51,392 nucleotides of DNA, taken from Methanobacteriota archaeon (GTDB lineage: Archaea > Halobacteriota > Methanomicrobia > Methanomicrobiales > Methanomicrobiaceae). The stretch covers positions 1 to 51,392 of the forward strand of contig JAENZA010000009.1 of assembly GCA_016841485.1 (NCBI GenBank). Direction: 5' to 3'. The notes under the pieces were generated by a model. It had not been told where the DNA came from, made no database searches, and was given only the letters and a program-made list of their open reading frames with translations. The position numbers and the translations under genes were made by a program. Shown piece by piece: positions 44,760 to 51,392 of the stretch (the stretch's first letter is position 1; every line of letters starts with the position of its first letter).

Positions 44760-45926
44760 TCAGAGGTAGACCCAGGCAAGGATGAAGACGCCGAGCCCCA
44801 CCATACTCAGGCCGATGATCAGGCGGAGGGACTGGCGGTACTGCTCCCGCCAGCGGCCAATGCGTTCCGGAGCAAGCCCCGCCGCAACGAGCAGGGTGAT
44901 GACGATGAGCGGCAGGACGAAGATGGTATTGTACAGGAGAAGCGCCACCGCCGTCCGGATGCCAGGCGATGATGAGAGCATCCCAAGCACGGCGAGATAG
45001 ACGCCGCCGGTGCACGGCAGTTCGAAAAACCCGGTCAGGATCCCGATACCGAACGCCGCAGGGACCGTGTGCCTCCCCGACCACCGCTTGAGAATGGCAC
45101 TGCCGCCGGCGGGAATGGCGAGGGGCACAACCGCCCGGCCGGTCAGCCCTTCCAGCACCATGAACATTCCCGCAAGAATCGCCACCGCCCCGGCGAAGAT
45201 GGAAAATCCCGCCCCGATATCGAGGACCCGTACGGCCGCAAGAATGCCGAGTCCCGAGAGGATATAGAGAAGAAACACCCCCGCCGTGTAGGCAAGGCCG
45301 GTCGCAATCACACCCTTTCTGCTCTGCGCCCCCAGGAGGGCAACGAGGAGAAACACAAGAACGGCAAAGGCGCAGGGATTGATCCCGTCAATGAGGGCGG
45401 CACCTGCTATGAGGAGAAGCGACGGCCCCGCAGGGGCAGGGAGGGCAGGAGTGGGAGGAGCGGCCGTCACATTGGCCGTCACGGTCGGCGACGTCCCGGG
45501 AGCGGCCGTCAGGCCTCCCTCAAGATATGCAGGCAGCCCCGTTGATATTGCGTTATATCCCTCCAGAAATAGCCCGTCACTGGTGAAGACGGCAGGGTAT
45601 GACGGATAGGGTTCCCCATGTGCCTCCCCCATCTCAAAAAAGAGATCACGGACAGAGTCGTTGCCAGTGAGATCACAGAATGCGAACCGGATCTCAGGAT
45701 ATTCACGGGACAGGTTCTCCACCACCGGATGTGCCTTTGTGCAGGCATGACAGGTCTCACTGTAGAAGAAATAGATGACAGGGCCCGAATCTCCCGTATC
45801 TTCGGCACAGGGGGCGGTAACGGCCGTACCAGCCGCTGCCACCACCTGCCCGGCAGCAAGTACCGCGATGCAGAGCAACAGCACCAACCACCCGGGAACC
45901 CTCGCCAGCATAGAGCGATATTTCAT
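44760..45926 (-). CDS. Thioredoxin-CcdA fusion, thiol-disulfide membrane protein
   Basis: 388 residues from the ATG at 45926; ATG at 45944 or GTG at 45998 are possible. A signal anchor (about 10-30) leads to an outside thioredoxin-like domain with CHAC (Cys59, Cys62). A Thr-Ala-Pro linker (about 145-165) follows, then a CcdA/DsbD-type domain of six spans with the redox cysteines in INPCAFAV (Cys185) and FELPCTGG (Cys305). It would carry reducing power from the cytoplasm through CcdA to the thioredoxin outside. Separate genes are usual; the fusion is in DsbD-like order reversed. No cytochrome c gene is nearby. Confidence 0.8.
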   Translation of the reverse strand: MKYRSMLARVPGWLVLLLCIAVLAAGQVVAAAGTAVTAPCAEDTGDSGPVIYFFYSETCHACTKAHPVVENLSREYPEIRFAFCDLTGNDSVRDLFFEMGEAHGEPYPSYPAVFTSDGLFLEGYNAISTGLPAYLEGGLTAAPGTSPTVTANVTAAPPTPALPAPAGPSLLLIAGAALIDGINPCAFAVLVFLLVALLGAQSRKGVIATGLAYTAGVFLLYILSGLGILAAVRVLDIGAGFSIFAGAVAILAGMFMVLEGLTGRAVVPLAIPAGGSAILKRWSGRHTVPAAFGIGILTGFFELPCTGGVYLAVLGMLSSSPGIRTAVALLLYNTIFVLPLIVITLLVAAGLAPERIGRWREQYRQSLRLIIGLSMVGLGVFILAWVYL

Positions 45927-46202
45927 CCAATGGATTATAATCATGCCGCATGAGGTGGAGAATACCTGAAAGAACCCCTTCATCACCGGTATCGTCACCT
46001 ACTCGCAGAGATGCAGCGGCAATGCGGAAAATAACCACCAGCCCCCAATGATCCAGAAATCATGGATACCCCATCACCAACAGGAAGAGAAACCCAGATG
46101 AAGGATGCATGACTACGAGGATGAAACCAGAGCCGGTATCCTCACACCAACAGAATATGCAGTAAATAAAAGGTCCCTGTGCGGGGCGCCCCCGAAAGGG
46201 AG

Positions 46203-46209
46203 AAAAAAA
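46203..46209 (-). terminator. T-tract terminator of the rpl operon
   Basis: A T7 run on the minus strand lies immediately after the rpl12 stop (46213-46215), followed by a self-complementary GGGGCGCCCC stretch near 46182-46192. Confidence 0.45.
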
Positions 46210-46212
46210 GAT

Positions 46213-46521
46213 TTAGCCGAAGAGTGCACCGAGGCCGGCCATGCCGTCCTCTTCTGCCTCTTCTTCTTCCTCTTCTGCCTCTTCCTCAACAGCTGCTTCC
46301 GCTGCTGCGGGTGCAGCTGCGGATGCTGCTGCTGCTGCGGGTGCAACTGCTGCCTTGGCGATGGCCTCTTCGATGTCCACACCGTCAAGTGCGGCGATGA
46401 GTGCCTTCACACGTGAATCGTTAACTTCGGTACCTGCTGCGGTCAGCACTGCGGTGACCGTCTCTTCTGTGATTTCTTTACCTGCGTTGTGCAGGATAAG
46501 TGCTGCATAGATGTATTCCAT
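46213..46521 (-). CDS. rpl12: Ribosomal protein P1 (L12e)
   Basis: 102 residues from the ATG at 46521 with GAGGTG nine bases upstream. The N-terminal dimer domain ([20 protein letters not shown]) is followed by an Ala-rich hinge, a run of glutamates and the conserved end [10 protein letters not shown] that contacts elongation factors. It forms the flexible stalk of the large subunit with P0. It is the last gene of the L11-L1-L10-L12 group. The Ala/Glu tail causes local repeats that are coding. Confidence 0.95.
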   Translation of the reverse strand: MEYIYAALILHNAGKEITEETVTAVLTAAGTEVNDSRVKALIAALDGVDIEEAIAKAAVAPAAAAASAAAPAAAEAAVEEEAEEEEEEAEEDGMAGLGALFG

Positions 46522-46546
46522 TTTCAAACACCTCAATATTATTTGA

Positions 46547-47395
46547 TTATTCAACAACTCCCTTCAGGGCGTTTGCCTGCGCATTTGCCCGTCCGATGAT
46601 CATTTCAACAACGCCACTCTCATACACGACAGCCTCGACGCCAAGGTTGCGTGCCTCGCCCACAGCCTTTGCAATGATGGTCTCGACGGTTGCTGCCGTC
46701 GGGTACACTGCATTGACCGACAGGTTGAATGCCTGCTGTGTTGCGGTGACGATGTTGTTGAAGTATTCTGTCTCATCGATTGCCAGTACGGACGGTTCGT
46801 AGAACACGCCGTCGTAGTAGGCGACCTGAAGACTCAGTCCGACATCCATAGGCCGGATGTCCAGTTTCGCAAGCACATCGGCTTGCTTTGCGGTGATCTC
46901 TTCCCCTGCCTTGACGAACGTCTTCGTCTCACGGATGACAACCTTTCCGCCTTCAATTGCGGCAGGAATGCCCGCCTGCTGGAATTCTCCAACGATAGGG
47001 CCGGGCTTGAATGCCGTCGGCCCCTTCTCGACGATGATGTTTTCGGGCGCGATGTCCCCCGCACGGGCGGTCATCTTGCTCATCGTCTGCTGGAGCTTCT
47101 TGTAGAGCGAGAACGGGTTCTCATTCGTGTAGATCAATGCACTCTGTCCGTCGATATAATCGTTGAGACCACGAATGGGCTCACCCTGATCATTGAACGC
47201 GTGCTCGATGAGCGTGTTTCGCGTCATCTTCAGGACAGCCGAGCCGCGGAGGTCGCGACGCATCTCCTGGAGCTGACTTGCGGGAATGCCCTGCAGGTCC
47301 ACAAGACCGGTAAGGGCGAACTCCTGTGCATGCGCTTTGATCGCTTCGACTTCGTCTTTCTTCCACTTGGGCAGGTTCACTGTATACAGTGCCAT
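46547..47395 (-). CDS. rpl10: Ribosomal protein P0 (L10e), without acidic C-terminal tail
   Basis: 282 residues. The N-terminal rRNA-binding part ([41 protein letters not shown]) and the central insertion ([34 protein letters not shown]) are standard. The C-terminus holds helices for P1 dimers ([30 protein letters not shown]) but ends LKGVVE, without the charged GLGALFG-type tail seen in most archaeal P0. No frameshifted tail is found before rpl12. Its ATG overlaps the rpl1 stop (TAATG). Confidence 0.93.
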   Translation of the reverse strand: MALYTVNLPKWKKDEVEAIKAHAQEFALTGLVDLQGIPASQLQEMRRDLRGSAVLKMTRNTLIEHAFNDQGEPIRGLNDYIDGQSALIYTNENPFSLYKKLQQTMSKMTARAGDIAPENIIVEKGPTAFKPGPIVGEFQQAGIPAAIEGGKVVIRETKTFVKAGEEITAKQADVLAKLDIRPMDVGLSLQVAYYDGVFYEPSVLAIDETEYFNNIVTATQQAFNLSVNAVYPTAATVETIIAKAVGEARNLGVEAVVYESGVVEMIIGRANAQANALKGVVE

Positions 47396-48039
47396 TACAC
47401 TAACCTCACTGCCGGACCCATGGACGTCTTGACGTATACCGACCGGATGTTCATTGCTCCACTTTCAAGGGATGTTTCAACCTTCTTCAGGACCGCATCG
47501 ATGTTCTCTGCAACCTGTTCTGCTTCCATCGTGGCATTCCCGACCTTCACGTGGAAGGTGGTCTTGTCCTTTGAACGGAACTTTACAGATGTGCGGAGAC
47601 GTTCGACCGTGGACCCGATATCCATTCCCGGAGGAACGGGGGTTGGCATTTTACCGCGTGGACCGAGCCTGGTACCGAGGTAACGACCTACAAGAGGCAT
47701 AACCGCGGTCTCTGCGAGGAAATACCGGTACTCGCCCGCCATCTTGCGAGCTTCCCGGGGCTCTCCGCCCAGACGTTCAATTTCTTCAGGTCCGATGATG
47801 AGGTCTACACCGGCAGCTTTTGCCTGGGTGGTGATATCTCCTTTACCAAGGACGGCGATCTTTTCGATCCGACCCGTACCATTTGGCAGAACCATCGTCT
47901 CATCAATACGGTTTTTTGGTTGCGCCATGTCGATGTTTCTCAGGTTAATAGCGATTTCAACGCTTTCCTGGAACTTACGCTCAGGCGCAGCTTCTATTGC
48001 CGATTTTACGGCTTCCAGAATCTGGACCCTTTCAACCAT
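47395..48039 (-). CDS. rpl1: Ribosomal protein L1
   Basis: 214 residues. NLRNIDMAQPKNRIDETMVLPNGTG near the start, the LGPRGKMPTPVPPG motif and the final AMNIRSVYVKTSMGPAVRL are diagnostic. It binds 23S rRNA at the L1 stalk, and in archaea may repress its own mRNA. A strong ribosome site, GGAGGTAATGA, precedes the ATG. A TATA box in the 63-base spacer after rpl11 suggests separate transcription for L1-L10-L12. Confidence 0.96.
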   Translation of the reverse strand: MVERVQILEAVKSAIEAAPERKFQESVEIAINLRNIDMAQPKNRIDETMVLPNGTGRIEKIAVLGKGDITTQAKAAGVDLIIGPEEIERLGGEPREARKMAGEYRYFLAETAVMPLVGRYLGTRLGPRGKMPTPVPPGMDIGSTVERLRTSVKFRSKDKTTFHVKVGNATMEAEQVAENIDAVLKKVETSLESGAMNIRSVYVKTSMGPAVRLV

Positions 48040-48090
48040 TCATTACCTCCATAGTGGTACGACCTGCGGGAGAGCAGATCTTCTATGGTG

Positions 48091-48100
48091 TTTTTTTATA
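48091..48100 (-). promoter_or_regulatory. Internal TATA box in the rpl11-rpl1 spacer
   Basis: On the minus strand tataaaaaaa lies about 57 bases upstream of the rpl1 ATG, giving a leader of roughly 30 bases. It overlaps the spacer side of the rpl11 end. Confidence 0.45.
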
Positions 48101-48102
48101 GT

Positions 48103-48579
48103 CTATTCGTTCAGGATACTGTCGTATTCGCCTGCATCGATAAGGCCGAAGATCTCTTTGGGATCCTTTCCTTCAACGGTGACGCCAACACTGACGCATG
48201 ACCCGATAACCTCTTTTGTGCGGTTTTTCAGATCATAGGACAGCATGTCGTCCGTCTTCATGCGGGCAATGCGAACAGCAGCCTCAAGCGGAAGGTCACC
48301 CACTTTGATCGCGTTGGGTTCGCCTGAACCCTTCTCGATGCCGACCTCTTTCATGATGAGGGCGGTCGTGGGGGGGACACCAACGGATACCGTGAAGTTC
48401 TTCTTGTCGTCGACTTCAACGCGAACAGGTACCTGCATCCCGTTGAATTCGGCGGTCTTTTTGTTGATCTCATCAACAACTGCCTTCACGTTAATTCCGA
48501 GTGGTCCCAGTGCCGGCCCTAACGGGGGTCCGGCTGTGGCTTTTCCGCCGGGTACCAATACCTCGACTACTTCTCCCAT
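48103..48579 (-). CDS. rpl11: Ribosomal protein L11
   Basis: 158 residues. The signature [21 protein letters not shown] opens the protein, followed by a K-binding loop and a C-terminal rRNA-binding domain ([19 protein letters not shown]). It forms the GTPase-associated centre with the 23S L11-binding region. GGTGATATTACA precedes the ATG as ribosome site, with a TATA-like ttatac about 30 bases further up. It is the first ribosomal gene in the operon. Confidence 0.96.
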   Translation of the reverse strand: MGEVVEVLVPGGKATAGPPLGPALGPLGINVKAVVDEINKKTAEFNGMQVPVRVEVDDKKNFTVSVGVPPTTALIMKEVGIEKGSGEPNAIKVGDLPLEAAVRIARMKTDDMLSYDLKNRTKEVIGSCVSVGVTVEGKDPKEIFGLIDAGEYDSILNE

Positions 48580-48682
48580 TGTAATATCACCATGCCTACG
48601 TTGTCGCAGTATAAGGAGCGAAACTCAGCTTGGGTCAGTACAGGTTTGCGTAAAAGCACTTAAAGGTAGGGGAGGCGTTGCC

Positions 48683-48690
48683 CAAAAAAT
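48683..48690 (-). terminator. T-tract after spt5
   Basis: A T6 run on the minus strand lies 12 bases past the spt5 stop, in the 122-base spacer before rpl11, and may end the ftsZ-secE-spt5 mRNA. Confidence 0.4.
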
Positions 48691-48701
48691 GTGTCAGGAT
48701 A

Positions 48702-49169
48702 TTATTCCTGCGCCTTCTCGATAACCCGCACATTATCACCGCGGACGGTGATGGGGATGGGTACCATCGATTCGTACAATTCAACGGTGATCTCTTCTTT
48801 CCCGGCATCCACGCGTTTGACAACGGCTTTTTCACCCTTGAACGGACCTGCGACCAGCTCGACAATGGTCCCTTCATCGATACCGGCGACCGCTGCCTTG
48901 GGCTCAAGGAAGTGCTCGACTTCCGCAAAGGAAGTTTCCCCCTTGACGACTGCCCGCGCATTCGGGATCAGGCGGACGATCTGCTCCATGCGGGCATACT
49001 CGTCAGGCGTCTCAACGAGCACATATCCCCTGAGTTCATCAGGGGCCATGATGGCCTTTATGTCAAACTCGGGGTGGTCCTTCAGGAGTTTGACGATGTC
49101 GTCAACTACCTTTCTCTCCTTGTTCGCCGTCGTCTTCAGCGCGAATATTTTATTTCCGAATTCACTCAT
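48702..49169 (-). CDS. spt5: Transcription elongation factor Spt5 (NusG homologue)
   Basis: 155 residues from the ATG at 49169; a GTG at 49178 is possible but GTGAT there better serves as ribosome site. The NGN domain (FALKTTANKERKVVDDIVKLL, GYVLVETPDEYARMEQIVRLIPNARAV) is followed by a KOW domain (IVELVAGPFKGEKAVVKRVDAGKEEI). It binds RNA polymerase with Spt4 (RpoE2, elsewhere) and raises processivity. Its start is next to secE. Confidence 0.95.
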   Translation of the reverse strand: MSEFGNKIFALKTTANKERKVVDDIVKLLKDHPEFDIKAIMAPDELRGYVLVETPDEYARMEQIVRLIPNARAVVKGETSFAEVEHFLEPKAAVAGIDEGTIVELVAGPFKGEKAVVKRVDAGKEEITVELYESMVPIPITVRGDNVRVIEKAQE

Positions 49170-49174
49170 CGCAA

Positions 49175-49354
49175 TCACAGGGCAAGGGCCATGATTTCGT
49201 AGAGGATAAACCCAATCATACCCACTATCAGAATGCCAATTGCGGCAACGATAGCAATTTTATTGAATTCATCCCTCGTGGGTGTCCTCGCCAGTTTGAG
49301 GACACGCCAGTATTTCTTGAATACCTCTTCATTGATATTTTTGAGATCTGCCAT
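49175..49354 (-). CDS. secE: Preprotein translocase SecE/Sec61-gamma
   Basis: 59 residues: MADLKNINEEVFKKYWRVLK opens the cytoplasmic helix, with ARTPTRDEF the family's conserved hinge, and the single span is IAIVAAIGILIVGMIGFIL, residues 33-51. It clamps SecY in the membrane. The gene is too short for many gene callers. It lies between ftsZ (8-base gap) and spt5 (stop next to its start), as is usual in archaea. It is the smallest gene of the block. Confidence 0.93.
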   Translation of the reverse strand: MADLKNINEEVFKKYWRVLKLARTPTRDEFNKIAIVAAIGILIVGMIGFILYEIMALAL

Positions 49355-49362
49355 GTCTTATT

Positions 49363-50472
49363 TCACCTGAGGAAATCGATTTCGAATTCCTTCATTGCGG
49401 CATGATGGGAAGGATACCCCTCGCTGCGCCCGTATATCTGGGGGGAGTTGACACCGGTGACGACAAGCATCGTGCGCATTCTGCCCTGCATCTCCGGGTC
49501 AACCTGTGCTCCCCAGATAATCCGTGCATCGGGGTCGATGCGCTCGTAGACTTCCTGAACGACCCCTTCTGCTTCGGACATGGTCATGTCCGGTCCGCCG
49601 ACCACATTCACGAGTGCGGCGGTAGCACCTGAGATATCCACATCGAGGAGTGGGGACCGAAGCGCCTTCTTGACGGAGTCGGCAGCCTTGTCCTCGCTGT
49701 CGCTCTCGCCCATACCGATCATAGCAACGCCGCCTTTCTCCATAACGGTTCGCACATCGGCAAAGTCCAGGTTCACCAGACCGGGCTGGGTAATCAGTTC
49801 GGTAATGCCCTTCACTGCACGCATTAAAATCTCGTCAGAGACCTTAAATGCTGCGCTGAGGGGCAGACGCGGGACGACTTCAAGAAGCCGGTCGTTCGGG
49901 ACGACGATCACGGTATCTGCCACATCGCGCAGGCGCTCGAGGCCTGCTTCCGCATTTTCCATGCGTATCGCACCCTCAGCCGTGAAGGGGAGGGTGACGA
50001 CTGCTATGGTAAGCGCTCCCTCGTCGCGGGCGGCCTTCGAGATGACCGGTGCGGAGCCCGTACCGGTACCTCCACCAAGGCCCGCGGTGATGAAGACCAT
50101 GTCGCACCCCTGGACATGTTTGCGGATCTCCTCTTCTGCCTCCACAGCAGCCTCTTCTCCCACCTGCGGCACAGAACCGGCCCCAAGGCCCCTTGTGCGC
50201 TTGCGCCCGATGAGAATGCGGGTATCCGCCTTCGTACGGATCAGGTGCTGGGCATCGGTATTGAGTGCAATGAGCTCAGCACCCTCGATCCCCTCCTCCT
50301 TCATCCGGGTCATCGTGTTGGATCCACCGCCACCACACCCGATGACGGCAATCTGTGTCCGGAGCTGCTGTAAAATCTCCTCAAGTTCAAGGTCATCTTC
50401 GCATGAGCTGTCAAGAATAACCCCGGTCTCTCTGTTCGACCGTTTTATTGCCTCTTCTACTATTGATCTCAT
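49363..50472 (-). CDS. ftsZ: Cell division protein FtsZ
   Basis: 369 residues. The N-terminal helix ([15 protein letters not shown]) leads to [11 protein letters not shown], then the GTP signature [11 protein letters not shown] (about 130-140) and the T7 synergy loop [11 protein letters not shown] (NxDxxD). It polymerises at mid-cell to form the division ring. Most Methanomicrobia carry one or two FtsZ; the sequence fits the FtsZ1 type. It begins in an ATGA overlap with dtdA, so dtdA-ftsZ-secE-spt5 read as one unit. Confidence 0.96.
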   Translation of the reverse strand: MRSIVEEAIKRSNRETGVILDSSCEDDLELEEILQQLRTQIAVIGCGGGGSNTMTRMKEEGIEGAELIALNTDAQHLIRTKADTRILIGRKRTRGLGAGSVPQVGEEAAVEAEEEIRKHVQGCDMVFITAGLGGGTGTGSAPVISKAARDEGALTIAVVTLPFTAEGAIRMENAEAGLERLRDVADTVIVVPNDRLLEVVPRLPLSAAFKVSDEILMRAVKGITELITQPGLVNLDFADVRTVMEKGGVAMIGMGESDSEDKAADSVKKALRSPLLDVDISGATAALVNVVGGPDMTMSEAEGVVQEVYERIDPDARIIWGAQVDPEMQGRMRTMLVVTGVNSPQIYGRSEGYPSHHAAMKEFEIDFLR

Positions 50473-51392
50473 AGATAGCTCTCCAATCCCGGGACGTGGA
50501 TTACCTGTTCAGACACATCAGATACCATCGGGGGAGTGATCACGGATCCCCCGATTTCAATCTCATGGCCTGCGGCCAGTCTTCCGAAAAGCGGTCCTTT
50601 CGGCACCCCCAGTTCAGCTGCCCGCCGGGGATTAAACCGAACTCTCCGGATGGTGATGGTATCACCACTGACCGAAGTCGATCCATCGTTGATTAAGATT
50701 TTGACGCAGGATGTTATTAAAAGATGCAGTACTTGAGCCTCAAGGACCGGAAAGGTGAGAAACACGGGAAGCGGTCGTCCGTCCGGAGTACTGATACCTG
50801 CGGCGGGGATCTCCTGTATCAGGACAAAAAGTCCTTCTTCATCCATTTTTATGGCTTCATCAAAGAGATCTGCGGGAACAACGACTCTTGCGGGCATTCC
50901 ATCCCCGGAAATTCCCATCATTCTAAGTCGCGCCCCTTTTGATTCTTCGCCCGCACGCGCCCGGAATGCCAGATAGGTTCCGGGGGACAGGTTTCCCATC
51001 TGCCGGAGTTCACTCTCGCTCAGCCGGGGAATGCCGCATTCGTCCAGAAGCGTTGTGATGTGGGAGAGATCCTTTCCCGGGAGGGCCTTGCGGTCGATAT
51101 AGGCGGCATGGGCGCCGGACATCGCGGCCATCCGGCGCACCATCTCCGCATCCAGCACCCCCACCTCACGCGTATGGGCGATATGCCCCCAGACTGCCCG
51201 GGTCGCAAGGGCGATATCCGTCTGGCGGGCGGCATAGTGATTCCCGCCGAATCCGACCAGAACGGTCAGCGCCGTTGGGCCGTCACGAAGCGCTCCCGCA
51301 ATACTCTGTGCCACGGCATTGCCTGCATCATCACGCACCCACTCCTCCTCCGTGCTGCCAATCTCCACAAAAAACGACGGGGTTGCCAGATC
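50469..51392 (-). CDS. dtdA: D-aminoacyl-tRNA deacylase DtdA (partial)
   Basis: About 307 residues are visible; the frame stays open to the right edge ([15 protein letters not shown]), so the 5' end lies outside the window. [17 protein letters not shown] and [18 protein letters not shown] are the family's GGxHY and GHI motifs that hold zinc and substrate. It frees D-amino acids from mischarged tRNA. The C-terminal 150 residues, after [12 protein letters not shown], are extra as compared with the short archaeal forms and hold [21 protein letters not shown], of unknown role. The ftsZ start overlaps its stop. Confidence 0.85.
   Translation of the reverse strand, partial: DLATPSFFVEIGSTEEEWVRDDAGNAVAQSIAGALRDGPTALTVLVGFGGNHYAARQTDIALATRAVWGHIAHTREVGVLDAEMVRRMAAMSGAHAAYIDRKALPGKDLSHITTLLDECGIPRLSESELRQMGNLSPGTYLAFRARAGEESKGARLRMMGISGDGMPARVVVPADLFDEAIKMDEEGLFVLIQEIPAAGISTPDGRPLPVFLTFPVLEAQVLHLLITSCVKILINDGSTSVSGDTITIRRVRFNPRRAAELGVPKGPLFGRLAAGHEIEIGGSVITPPMVSDVSEQVIHVPGLESYL

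Noticed and set aside
44551-45084. Long minus-strand frame overlapping the ccdA end and the spacer
   Set aside because: Arg/Pro/His-rich translation typical of a shadow frame over GC-rich coding DNA.
46240-46350. Repeated GCT/GCC and CTC/TTC runs
   Set aside because: They are the Ala-rich hinge and Glu tail of ribosomal protein P1, not a CRISPR or satellite.

Overview
This window is chromosomal DNA from a methanogenic archaeon, most likely of the order Methanomicrobiales. That placement is inferred from gene content. Archaeal marks are the ftsZ-secE-spt5-rpl11-rpl1-rpl10-rpl12 block, a separate GMP synthase ATPase subunit, an archaeal ATP-dependent DNA ligase, NreA, an ASH-Ski2 type helicase, DtdA, and TATA boxes with many leaderless-looking starts. 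Methanogen-style marks are an F420H2-oxidase type flavodiiron protein, a methanoferrodoxin-like superoxide reductase, HypF and a nitrogenase-like NifH/D/K set. No insertion sequence, phage gene, CRISPR array or rRNA is visible.

Layout: 1-9 kb holds the end of serA, tRNA-Val(GAC), a glycosyltransferase, two poorly known proteins, a DUF2117-like/nreA pair, a membrane protein, DNA ligase and an MBL-fold hydrolase. About 9-15 kb is a molybdenum/tungsten island: a molybdenum-storage-protein homologue, two small proteins (one a possible winged-helix regulator), a MOT1-type molybdate permease and the wtpABC (modABC-like) importer, with several dyad sequences at its promoters. 15-25 kb is housekeeping: hisD, a YhaM-like OB/HD protein, a GT2 glycosyltransferase, a DJ-1 protein, a thioesterase, pyrG, guaAb, argD-hisC-adenylate kinase-CDP-alcohol phosphatidyltransferase. 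25-29 kb holds a condensation-domain protein, a MarR regulator and a MATE exporter in a row, then a dolichol-kinase-like membrane protein.

29-35 kb has a nitrogenase-like three-gene operon between a voltage-gated-type K+ channel and a TrkH transporter. Both component-1-like subunits keep three P-cluster-type cysteines, and no nifB, nifE or nifN is present here. It does not look like the F430-forming CfbCD pair, and its substrate is unknown to me; it is the best candidate for an undescribed system. 35-37 kb is an oxygen-defence operon (rubredoxin, FprA, superoxide reductase). 37-46 kb contains a transglutaminase-like protein, the helicase, two HTH proteins, hypF, a lone receiver protein, a gene-free stretch with strong RNA-like structure (44.2-44.8 kb) and a thioredoxin-CcdA fusion. 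46-51.4 kb is the ribosomal/translocation/ftsZ block, ending in a partial dtdA.

Working together: molybdate or tungstate import (Wtp, MOT1-like) and storage (MoSto-like) probably serve molybdo/tungsto-enzymes such as formylmethanofuran and formate dehydrogenases, which are not in the window. HypF matures NiFe hydrogenases. The Rd/FprA/SOR set detoxifies O2 and superoxide. All functional calls are by reading motifs and from memory of the families; no database search was possible.
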